From CALBZE01 sp036381255 (GTDB lineage Bacteria > Gemmatimonadota > Gemmatimonadetes > Longimicrobiales > RSA9), in contig DASVDG010000032.1 in assembly GCA_036381255.1 (NCBI GenBank), positions 1 to 21,566 of the forward strand: a stretch of DNA of 21,566 nt, given 5' to 3'. Shown here in pieces: positions 1-6,718 of the stretch (its first letter is position 1; every line of letters starts with the position of its first letter). The position numbers and the translations under genes were made by a program. The notes under the pieces were generated by a model. It was not told where the DNA came from, did no database searches, and worked only from the letters and a program-made list of their open reading frames with translations.

Positions 1-176
1 CCGGGGCGCAGCGTGACGGCCGTGCGATGCTCGAGCGACGCCACCGAGACGACGCGGCCGGTGGCATGGAGCGCCTCGTCGTGCGGGCGGCACTCGCGCG
101 CGACCGCCTCCTGCTCGGCCGGCGTCAGCGCGTCGAACTTCGCGGGATCGTAGTAGCCCAGGCAGAGATACCTCAT
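1..176 (-). CDS. YCII-related (DGPF-type) protein, partial, runs off the left edge
   Basis: A minus-strand reading frame opens with ATG at 174-176 and stays open to the window edge, giving 58 residues that begin MRYLCLGYYDPAKFDALTPA. The short beta strand followed by a (Y/F)DALTPEE-like helix start is the usual N-terminus of YCII-related proteins, small dimeric alpha/beta-barrel proteins of unclear biochemical role that are often encoded near ECF sigma factors. A good Shine-Dalgarno (GAGGAA) sits about seven bases before the ATG, which supports this start. The DGPF motif would lie beyond the edge, so the family call rests on the N-terminal half and on two full paralogues next door. It is divergent from the gene at 281 and shares a 104-bp intergenic region with it. 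Confidence 0.75.
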   Translation of the reverse strand, partial: MRYLCLGYYDPAKFDALTPAEQEAVARECRPHDEALHATGRVVSVASLEHRTAVTLRP

Positions 177-280
177 CGTTCGGTTCCTCGTCGATGGATT
201 CGATTTCACTTGCGCGTCCTTCGGCCGGCGCACACTATCCGGCGAGCAGGCGCGTTGCAACTCCAGCGGGAAAAGACATC
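177..280. promoter_or_regulatory. divergent intergenic region between two YCII-type genes
   Basis: This 104-bp gap separates the start codons of two divergently read genes, so promoters for both should lie here. On the plus strand, TTGCGC and CACTAT are spaced 17 bases apart (starting near 211 and 234), but each matches the sigma-70 consensus at only three of six positions, so this is a weak candidate. The minus-strand gene has a clear Shine-Dalgarno here; the plus-strand gene has only a GGGAAAAG stretch. Confidence 0.3.
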
Positions 281-694
281 ATGGCGACCGCAGCATCCGA
301 CTATCTCCTGATCTTCCGCGAAACCGCGCCCGAGCGCTACGACGCGCTGTCCGAAGAACAGCGGCGGCAGGCGCTGGACCGATGGAACGCCTGGTGCGAC
401 GACCTCGTGACGCAGGGCAAGCTGCGGAGCGGCAACACGCTGGCGCCGGAGGGGCGCATCGTGTCCGGCGCCGGCCGCGCGGTCGACGGCCCGTTCGCCG
501 AGGCGAAGGAGCTGATCGGCGGCTACATCCTGCTCCGGGCCGACAGCCTGGACGAGGCGACGGCGATCGCGCAGACCTGCCCGAACCTGCCGTACGGCAT
601 GGTCGTCGAGGTCCGGCCCATCGCGCAGGCCTGCCACCTCGCCCGGTCCCTCGGCTGGTCGACGATGCGCGGGCCCGCTGAGCAGCCGGCCTGA
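281..694 (+). CDS. YCII-related (DGPF domain) protein
   Basis: A 137-residue protein. The diagnostic motif is VDGPFAEAKELIGGYILL around residues 68-85, the conserved strand-loop-helix of the YCII/DGPF family. It is preceded by an acidic/arginine-rich helix (ERYDALSEEQRRQALDRW) and followed by a DSLDEATAIAQTCP segment, as expected for the ferredoxin-like fold. The frame is open back to 194, but those extra 29 residues have no family character, and the ATG at 281 gives a normal N-terminus (MATAASDYLLIFRE); a weak GGGAAAAG precedes it. The tail after about residue 118 (ACHLARSLGW...) is atypical. Family members are small, probably dimeric and cytosolic, and their reaction is not established. A strong stem-loop follows the stop codon. 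Confidence 0.9.
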   Translation: MATAASDYLLIFRETAPERYDALSEEQRRQALDRWNAWCDDLVTQGKLRSGNTLAPEGRIVSGAGRAVDGPFAEAKELIGGYILLRADSLDEATAIAQTCPNLPYGMVVEVRPIAQACHLARSLGWSTMRGPAEQPA

Positions 695-701
695 GCGAGC
701 C

Positions 702-743
702 CGGCCCGGCGGCATCTCGCAGGCCCAACGGTCCGCCGGGCCG
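702..743. terminator. 11-bp perfect stem-loop between convergent genes, probable bidirectional terminator
   Basis: Bases 702-712 (CGGCCCGGCGG) pair perfectly with 733-743, leaving a 20-nt loop. The stem lies 7 bases after the stop of the plus-strand YCII gene and about 55 bases beyond the stop of the convergent minus-strand YCII gene, so it could serve both. There is no T-tract on either side, so termination may be inefficient or factor-assisted. Just beyond it the 11-mer GCGATCACGCC occurs twice (765-775 and 795-805), the second copy covering the stop codon of the minus-strand gene. Confidence 0.45.
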
Positions 744-798
744 AGCGTCGCTTACACCCAGCGCGCGATCACGCCCTCGGCACGCCGTGCCGCCGCGA

Positions 799-1224
799 TC
801 ACGCCTTCGCCTGCTGCGCGGCGACCTCCGCGCGCAAGCGCTCCTCGAGCTCGCGAATCTCGGGCGTGACGGCGTCGCCGAAGTCCTCCGTCTCGAACAC
901 CCGGCGCAACTCGACCTCGCCGTCGACGAACGGGATGCGCCGCGCCCACTCGATCGCCTCCTCCCGCGACTTGACCTGGATGAGCCAGAAGCCGGCGACC
1001 AGCTCCTTCGCCTCCGTGAACGGCCCGTCGATGACGGTCGCCTGGCCGCCCGAGAAGCGGACCCGCGCGCCCGACGACGACGGGTGAAGCCCTTCGCCGG
1101 CGAGGAGCACGCCCGCCTTCACCAGCTCCTCGTTGTACCGCCCCATCGCCGCGAACTCTTCCTCCGTCGGCATAACGCCCGCCTCGGATTTCTCGTCCGC
1201 CTTGACCAGCATCATGAACCGCAT
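799..1224 (-). CDS. YCII-related (DGPF domain) protein
   Basis: A 141-residue protein beginning MRFMMLVKADEKSEAGVMPT, the characteristic start of the YCII subgroup often annotated as PhnB-like or YCII. The motif VIDGPFTEAKELVAGFWLIQ lies around residues 64-83, followed by SREEAIEWARRIP and a charged C-terminal helix. I chose the ATG at 1222-1224 because GGAGGAG lies just upstream at optimal spacing and because residues encoded upstream of it have no family similarity. It differs clearly in sequence from the plus-strand copy at 281, so the two are old paralogues. No sigma factor gene is visible nearby, although ECF sigma factors commonly accompany this family; one could lie left of the window. 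Function unknown. Confidence 0.92.
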   Translation of the reverse strand: MRFMMLVKADEKSEAGVMPTEEEFAAMGRYNEELVKAGVLLAGEGLHPSSSGARVRFSGGQATVIDGPFTEAKELVAGFWLIQVKSREEAIEWARRIPFVDGEVELRRVFETEDFGDAVTPEIRELEERLRAEVAAQQAKA

Positions 1225-1287
1225 CGTCTCCTCCTCGTGGTTCGGGGTTCCGGACCGGGGAGCCGGACGGGGTCGTCCGGCCGCGTG

Positions 1288-1328
1288 AATCCCGGTTCTA
1301 CGGATGCGTCGAACGAACGACCGGGATT
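1288..1328 (-). terminator. 9-bp inverted repeat downstream of the permease cluster, possible terminator
   Basis: AATCCCGGT at 1288-1296 is the exact reverse complement of 1320-1328, with a 23-nt loop. In the direction of the permease cluster (minus strand) it lies about 110 bases past the last stop codon, where a cluster terminator would be expected. The loop is long and no T-run follows, so the call is tentative. The rest of 1225-1438 holds nothing I can assign. Confidence 0.3.
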
Positions 1329-1438
1329 TCGACACGGGGTCCGACGCGGCGTGAGGGGCGGGTCCGATGGCGGGGCCGGCGCGGTGGTCGGGCGCGGCGG
1401 CCGCCGGCGGGAGCGCGACGAGCGGCGCCCCGGCCGCC

Positions 1439-1654
1439 TCAGTCTCCCTTCAGCGCGACCATCGGGTCGATGCCGGCCGCCCGGCGGGCGGCGGGGATCG
1501 GGAGCGGACGGAACAGCACGGTGTCCGCGATGCCGAAGATCGCGGTCACGGCGCCGATGCCGAGCGCGAGCGTGAGCGCGGCGGCCGCCGTGAATCCGGG
1601 CGCCCGACGCAGCGAACGGATCGAATGGCGAAGGTCCTGGAAGAATCCACCCAT
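1439..1654 (-). pseudogene. collapsed permease remnant: ADOP head joined in frame to ADOP tail
   Basis: A 71-residue open frame whose first ~52 residues (MGGFFQDLRHSIRSLRR, then LTLALGIGAVTAIF and LFRPLP) are the cytoplasmic lead, first transmembrane segment and RPLP motif of the permeases next door. It then passes directly into PAARRAAGIDPMVALKGD, which is the extreme C-terminus of the same family. About 740 residues present in the neighbours, including both periplasmic domains and seven transmembrane segments, are absent. The junction lies near 1490-1503. Start and stop codons are intact, but no Shine-Dalgarno is evident before the ATG at 1652-1654. It is the last member of the array in the direction of transcription. 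Most likely it is a deletion remnant; a functional single-span microprotein is possible but unsupported. Confidence 0.8.
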
Positions 1655-1736
1655 GGTCGCGTGTCCGTCGAAGGGACTCGGCTGCGATGCGGTATGCGCC
1701 CGCCCGTCGTCGCTCGCGGTTGCGCGTCGCGACCGT

Positions 1737-4160
1737 CTAGGGGCGCCGTAGCGTGACCATCGGCTCGATCGCCGCCGCGCGGCGCGCCGGGAGCCAGCAC
1801 GCGCCGAGCGCGACGGCGCCGAGCACGGCCGCGGTCGCCGCGTAGGTCAGCGGGTCGGCCGGGCCGATGCCGAAGAGCAGCCCGCGCAGCAGGCGGGCGG
1901 CGGCGAAGGCGCCCGCCGATCCCGCGGCGAGCCCGAGGAGCGCGGGGCGCATCCCCTGGCGCAGCACCATGAGGACGACCTCGGCGCGCGTCGCGCCGAG
2001 CGCGATCCGCACACCGATTTCGTGCGATCTCCGGGCGATCGCGTACGACAGGACGCCGTGCACGCCGATCGCCGCGAGCACGAGCGAGAGCCCGCCGAAC
2101 AGCCCGAGCAGCATCATGGTGAATCGCGGCTGCGCCACGGTCCGCGAGAGCGTTCGCGTCAGCGGCTCCACGTCGAAGACGGCGAGTTCGGGGTCGAGCC
2201 GGTCGAAGATGCGGCGTACTGCGGCGATGACGGCCTCCGGATCGGCATCGGTCCGCACGAGGAGCGTGGCGCTCGGGATCGGCACCTGCCGGAGCGGCGG
2301 GTAGACCGCCGGGCGCGACGGCGCGCCGGGGCCGTCGAAGCGCTCGTCGCCGATGACGCCAATAATCTCTCGCTCCCGGCCGAAGAACGTGATGCGCCGG
2401 CCGATCGCCTCCCCGTCGCGCAGGTACGCGCGAACGAAGGCCTCGTTGACCATCGCGACGGGCGGCGCGGCGTCGTCGTCGCGGTCGCCGACCGGCCGAC
2501 CCTGGATGAGCCGGACGCCGGCGGCGTCCAGGTACCCGGGCGAGACCGGGCGCAGCACGACCTCCGGCTGGCGCTCGGCCTCTTCGGCCGTCTGCCCGTC
2601 GAGCCGGAAGCTCGTCGTCCACGCGGGGTCGAGCGGGTGCGCCATGGCGAGCGCCGCCGCGCGGACGCCCGGCACGACGCCGACCTCGCGTCGCAGCGAC
2701 GCGTAGAAGCCGCGCACCTCGGGGTAGTCGGGGAATCGATCGAAACGCTGGGGGTAGCGCGAGGCCGGGAGCGTGAACTCGAACTTGAGCAGCCGCTCCG
2801 CGCGAAACCCCGGGTCCACGCGTGTCAGGCGCCAGAAGCTCTGGGTCAGCAGACCGGCGCCGGTGACGAGGACCACGGCCAGCGCCACCTCGGCGGCGAC
2901 GAGGATGCCGCGCACACGCATCCCGTCACGGGCGTCCGACCCGCCCCGCTCGCCGCCGGCGGCCAGGCCGGCGCGCACGTCCGTGCGCCGCGCCTGCAAG
3001 GTCGGCACGAGCCCGAAGCCGAGGCCGACCGCGACGAGCGTGCCGGCCACGGCGGCGAGCACGCGCGCGTCGATGCCGACGCCCTCGAGTCGCGGCACGC
3101 CGCGCGGCGCGAGCGCGAGGAGCGCATCGAGCGACCAGAAGGCGATGCCCACGCCGATCGCGCCCGCGATCAGGACGAGGACCAGCATCTCGGCCGCGAA
3201 CTGTCGGGCCAGCCGTCCGGTCGTCGCGCCGAGTGCGGCGCGGACGGCGACCTCGCGGCGTCGCGCCGTGCCCCGCGCGAGGAGCAGGTTCGCCACGTTG
3301 ACGCAGCCGATCAGCAGCACGACCGCAACGGCGGCGAGCAGCACCAGCAGCGGCGACCGCACGCTCCCGAACATCACGTCGCGCAGCGGCTCCGCGTACA
3401 TGGTCCGACCTTCGTTGTCGGCAGGGAACGCGGCCTCCAGCTCCGCGGCGATGCGTCGCAGCTCGCGGCGGGCGTCGTCGAGCGTCGCGCCGGGCGCGAG
3501 CCGCGCCGCGACCGTGAGGTCGTGGACGCCGCGCGACGCCGAGGTCGGCGTCGCCTGGAGCGGGACCCACAGCGCCGTGGCCGCGGTGGGATACGCGAAC
3601 GCGGACGGCACGACGCCGATGACGGTGTGGACCACGCCGTCGACGCGCACGGTCGCGCCGATCGCGTCCGGGCTCCCCCCGAACCGCCGGCGCCACGCGT
3701 CCTCGGAGAGCACGGCGACGGGTTCCCCGCCGGGCGCGTCCTCGGCCGCGCCGTACACCCGGCCGAGCACCGGCGCGACGCCGAGCAACGCGAACAGCTC
3801 GTGCGACGCCGCGGTCACGATGACCCGCTCCGCGCCGCCGTCCGCGAGCAGGCTGCGCGGCTGCGTCCGGTACGCCGCGACGGCCGTGAGCGTCCGCGTG
3901 CGCTCCCGCAGGTCGTAGAGGTCGGGTGCGCTGAAACCTTCGCGGGTCGTGCCGCTGTGGCGGTCGCCTTCGTGGACGCGGACGATGCGGTCCGCGTCGC
4001 GGTACGGCAGCGGCCGCAGCAGCACGCCGTCGACCACGCTGTAGATCGCGGTCAGCGCGCCGATGCCGAGGGCCAGCGTGAGGACGGCCGCGGCCGTGAA
4101 GCCGACGTCGCGGCGCAGCGTGCGGAACGCGAAGCGAACGTCCTGGAGCAATCGATCCAT
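1737..4160 (-). CDS. ADOP-type MacB/FtsX ABC permease, last full copy of module B
   Basis: An 807-residue inner-membrane permease made of two MacB-like halves. Predicted order: cytoplasmic lead MDRLLQDVRFAFRTLRR; TM1 about 20-43, ending in GVLLRPLPY; first periplasmic domain about 55-265; TM2-4 about 270-296, 320-345 and 364-388; TM5 about 418-440; second periplasmic domain about 450-675; TM6-8 about 680-707, 736-757 and 770-790; tail PARRAAAIEPMVTLRRP. The cytoplasmic coupling motif RREVAVRAALGA (302-313) recurs in the second half as SHEIGVRIALGA (712-723), showing the internal duplication. By family knowledge it would work with a separate ATPase to drive export or lipoprotein movement; the substrate is unknown. 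Its Shine-Dalgarno (GAGG) overlaps the TGA of the upstream permease, so the two should be translationally coupled. The TAG stop is at 1737-1739. Confidence 0.93.
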   Translation of the reverse strand: MDRLLQDVRFAFRTLRRDVGFTAAAVLTLALGIGALTAIYSVVDGVLLRPLPYRDADRIVRVHEGDRHSGTTREGFSAPDLYDLRERTRTLTAVAAYRTQPRSLLADGGAERVIVTAASHELFALLGVAPVLGRVYGAAEDAPGGEPVAVLSEDAWRRRFGGSPDAIGATVRVDGVVHTVIGVVPSAFAYPTAATALWVPLQATPTSASRGVHDLTVAARLAPGATLDDARRELRRIAAELEAAFPADNEGRTMYAEPLRDVMFGSVRSPLLVLLAAVAVVLLIGCVNVANLLLARGTARRREVAVRAALGATTGRLARQFAAEMLVLVLIAGAIGVGIAFWSLDALLALAPRGVPRLEGVGIDARVLAAVAGTLVAVGLGFGLVPTLQARRTDVRAGLAAGGERGGSDARDGMRVRGILVAAEVALAVVLVTGAGLLTQSFWRLTRVDPGFRAERLLKFEFTLPASRYPQRFDRFPDYPEVRGFYASLRREVGVVPGVRAAALAMAHPLDPAWTTSFRLDGQTAEEAERQPEVVLRPVSPGYLDAAGVRLIQGRPVGDRDDDAAPPVAMVNEAFVRAYLRDGEAIGRRITFFGREREIIGVIGDERFDGPGAPSRPAVYPPLRQVPIPSATLLVRTDADPEAVIAAVRRIFDRLDPELAVFDVEPLTRTLSRTVAQPRFTMMLLGLFGGLSLVLAAIGVHGVLSYAIARRSHEIGVRIALGATRAEVVLMVLRQGMRPALLGLAAGSAGAFAAARLLRGLLFGIGPADPLTYAATAAVLGAVALGACWLPARRAAAIEPMVTLRRP

Positions 4161-4167
4161 CGTCGCC

Positions 4168-6591
4168 TCACTCGTCGCGGAGCGCTTCCACCGGGTCGAC
4201 CGACGCCGCGCGCCGTGCCGGGAGGAACGTCGCCAGCGCGGCGACGCCGGCGAGCACGACCGCGACGGCGCCGTACGTCGGCGGGTCCGTGGGGCTGAGC
4301 TCGAAGAGCAAGCCGGAGAGCGTGCGGGAGAGCGCCGCCGCGGCCGCGAGCCCGATGGCGAGACCGGCCAGGGCCACCGCCATCGCCTGGCGGAACACCA
4401 TGCGCAGCACGTCGGTCCGGTGCGCGCCGAGCGCGATGCGGATCCCGATCTCGCGCGTGCGATGCCGGACCAGGTGCGCCATCACGCCGTAGATGCCGAT
4501 CGCCGCGAGCGTCAGTGCGACGGTGGCGAACACGGCGAGCAGCGTCATGTAGAACCGCGCCTCCGCGACGGACCGGTCGACGAGCCGCGTCATCGGCTGC
4601 TCGCCGTACATCGGCACGTCCGGATCGAGCTCCGCGACCAGCCCGCGGATCGGCCGGATCAGCCGGTTCGGATCGCCCGGCGTACGGACGGCGAGGCTCA
4701 GCGAGCGGATCGGGACCTGGTCGTGCGGGAAGTACGCCGCCGGCCACGCGGGCTCGGCCGGGCCCCGGCCCTTGACGTCCGCGACGACGCCCACGACCTC
4801 GCCGCCGATGCGCCCGCGGCGGAACCCCATGGTCGTCCCGAGCTCGAGTGTCCTGCCGAGCGCGTCGCCATCCGGCCACAACATCTTTGCCGCGGCCTCG
4901 TTCAGCACGACGGCCTTCGGCGCGCCCGCGCGATCCCGTTCCGTGAAGTCCCGGCCCCGCAGCAGCGGGATGCGCAGCGTGCGGAAATACCCGGGCGTCA
5001 CGACCCGGACCTGGACCGAATGGTCGCGATCGTCGCCGAGCTCGGCGCCGTCGAGCGCCTCGACCGAAATGGAGTAGTCGGACCCGCTCATCGGGAGGAT
5101 CATCGTGCCGCCCGCCGTCTCCACGCCCGGCAGCGCCTCGATCCGTTGCAGCAGCGTCCGGTAGAACGCCGCCGACCGTTCGGCGGTGGCGTACTCGGCG
5201 CCCGGCAGCGAGAGGTCGAAGGTGAGGACGCCTTCCGGGTCGAAGCCGGGGTCCACGTCCGTCAGCCGGGCGAAGCTCTTGATCATCAGCCCCGCGCCGA
5301 CCAGGAGCAGCACGGCGAGCGCGACCTCGCTCGCGATGAGCGCCGTGCGGGCGCGCCAGCCGCCGCGCGTGCCGATCCCGCCGCGGCCACCCTCCTTCAT
5401 CGCGGCGCTCAGATCGAGCCGCCGCGTCGCGTGGACCGCCGGCAGCAGCCCGAACAGCAGGCCCGTCCCGAGCGAGACGACCACCGCGAACCCGAGCACC
5501 GTGCCGTCGACCGTCGCCTCGGCCAGGCGCGGGATGCCGCCGGGCTGGAGCCGCATCAGGACCGCCTGGCCCCACACGGCGAACAGCGCGCCGCACGCGC
5601 CGCCCACGGCCGCGAGCGCAACGCTCTCGACGACGAGCTGCCGCAGCAGGCGACGCCGCCCGGCACCGAGCGCCGCGCGGACCGCCAGCTCCCGCGCCCG
5701 GCCGACCGCCCGCGCCAGCAGCAGGTTCGCCACGTTCGCGCATGCGATCAGCAACACGAACCCGACCGCGCCGAGCAGGATCAGCAGCGCCGGCCGCACG
5801 TCGCCGACCATCGCCTCGTGCAGCGACACGACGGTCGCGCCAACACGCTCGTTCGTATCGGGGTGGTCGACCGCCAGCCGGCGCGCGACGGCCGCGACCT
5901 CCTCCCGCGCCTGCTCGACCGTCGCCTCCGGCCTCAGCCGCGCGACGGCGCTGAGGTAGTGTGCGCCGCGCTGCGTCGCCAGATCGTCGGCCGTGAACGC
6001 GAGCGGCAGCCACAGCTCCGTGCCCCGTGGATAGTCGAACCCCGGCGGCATCACGCCGACGACCGCGTAGCTCTCGCCGTCCAGCCGGATCGCGCGCCCG
6101 ATCACCGCAGGGTCGCCGCCGAACCGACGCTGCCAGAGCCCGTGGCCGAGGACGACGACGCGGTCCGATCCCACGACCTCCTCCGCCGGCCCGAACGTGC
6201 GGCCGAGCGCCGGCCGGATGCCGAGCGCCTCGAACACCCCCGCCGACGCCCGCGCCGCCTGGATCTGCGCCGCCGGACCCTCGCCCGTCAGGGCGTACGA
6301 CGTGCCGTAATACGCGCCGATCGCCTCGAACGAACGCGCCTGCTCCCGATAATCGTAGAAGTTCGGCGGCGAGAGCGTCGCCGGACGGCCGTCGAAAGTG
6401 TCGAAGACTCGGACGACCCGATCCGGCTCCGGGTACGGCAACGGCCGCAGCAGTACGGCGTTGACGGCGCTGAAGATCGCCGTGTTCGCGCCGGTCCCGA
6501 GCGCGAGCGTGAGCACGGCGACGAGCGTGAAGCCCGGGCTCCGGCGCAGCGCGCGGTACGCGTAGCGGAGTTCCTGATAGACGGTGTCCAT
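4168..6591 (-). CDS. ADOP-type MacB/FtsX ABC permease
   Basis: 807 residues from the ATG at 6589-6591 (MDTVYQELRYAYRALRRSPG), which has GAGG just upstream. The open frame continues 39 codons further, but that part has no family features. TM segments are predicted near 21-44, 267-294, 319-342, 363-388, 416-438, 681-705, 733-756 and 772-791, with periplasmic domains about 55-262 and 445-675. Coupling motifs are RELAVRAALGAGRRR and TREIGIRIALGAHR, one per half. The first half keeps the full LLRPLPYPEPDRVV motif, and the C-terminus is LPARRAASVDPVEALRDE. A 48-nt stretch near its 5' end (6469-6516) is identical to the next permease upstream (9011-9058). Only seven bases separate its stop from the next start, so it is in one operon with the 1737-4160 gene. 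Confidence 0.94.
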   Translation of the reverse strand: MDTVYQELRYAYRALRRSPGFTLVAVLTLALGTGANTAIFSAVNAVLLRPLPYPEPDRVVRVFDTFDGRPATLSPPNFYDYREQARSFEAIGAYYGTSYALTGEGPAAQIQAARASAGVFEALGIRPALGRTFGPAEEVVGSDRVVVLGHGLWQRRFGGDPAVIGRAIRLDGESYAVVGVMPPGFDYPRGTELWLPLAFTADDLATQRGAHYLSAVARLRPEATVEQAREEVAAVARRLAVDHPDTNERVGATVVSLHEAMVGDVRPALLILLGAVGFVLLIACANVANLLLARAVGRARELAVRAALGAGRRRLLRQLVVESVALAAVGGACGALFAVWGQAVLMRLQPGGIPRLAEATVDGTVLGFAVVVSLGTGLLFGLLPAVHATRRLDLSAAMKEGGRGGIGTRGGWRARTALIASEVALAVLLLVGAGLMIKSFARLTDVDPGFDPEGVLTFDLSLPGAEYATAERSAAFYRTLLQRIEALPGVETAGGTMILPMSGSDYSISVEALDGAELGDDRDHSVQVRVVTPGYFRTLRIPLLRGRDFTERDRAGAPKAVVLNEAAAKMLWPDGDALGRTLELGTTMGFRRGRIGGEVVGVVADVKGRGPAEPAWPAAYFPHDQVPIRSLSLAVRTPGDPNRLIRPIRGLVAELDPDVPMYGEQPMTRLVDRSVAEARFYMTLLAVFATVALTLAAIGIYGVMAHLVRHRTREIGIRIALGAHRTDVLRMVFRQAMAVALAGLAIGLAAAAALSRTLSGLLFELSPTDPPTYGAVAVVLAGVAALATFLPARRAASVDPVEALRDE

Positions 6592-6718
6592 GGTCCTCGC
6601 CTTCAATCGTTCAACGGGGAGGCCGCAGGCACGCGGCCACGACCTGCTCCTCCGACGGCCCGCCGGAACGCTGCCCTTCGAATCGGAATTCGCCTGTCCC
6701 GTTCCCAAGCGGTCCGGA
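6592..6718. other. 127-bp intergenic gap with no recognised element
   Basis: Gap between two minus-strand permeases, holding only the Shine-Dalgarno of the downstream gene. I found no convincing hairpin, promoter or small gene. Confidence 0.5.

Noticed and set aside
194..280. Longer N-terminus for the YCII protein at 281-694
   Set aside because: The extra 29 residues are Arg/Ala/Pro-rich without family similarity and lie in the divergent promoter region; the ATG at 281 gives a standard family N-terminus.
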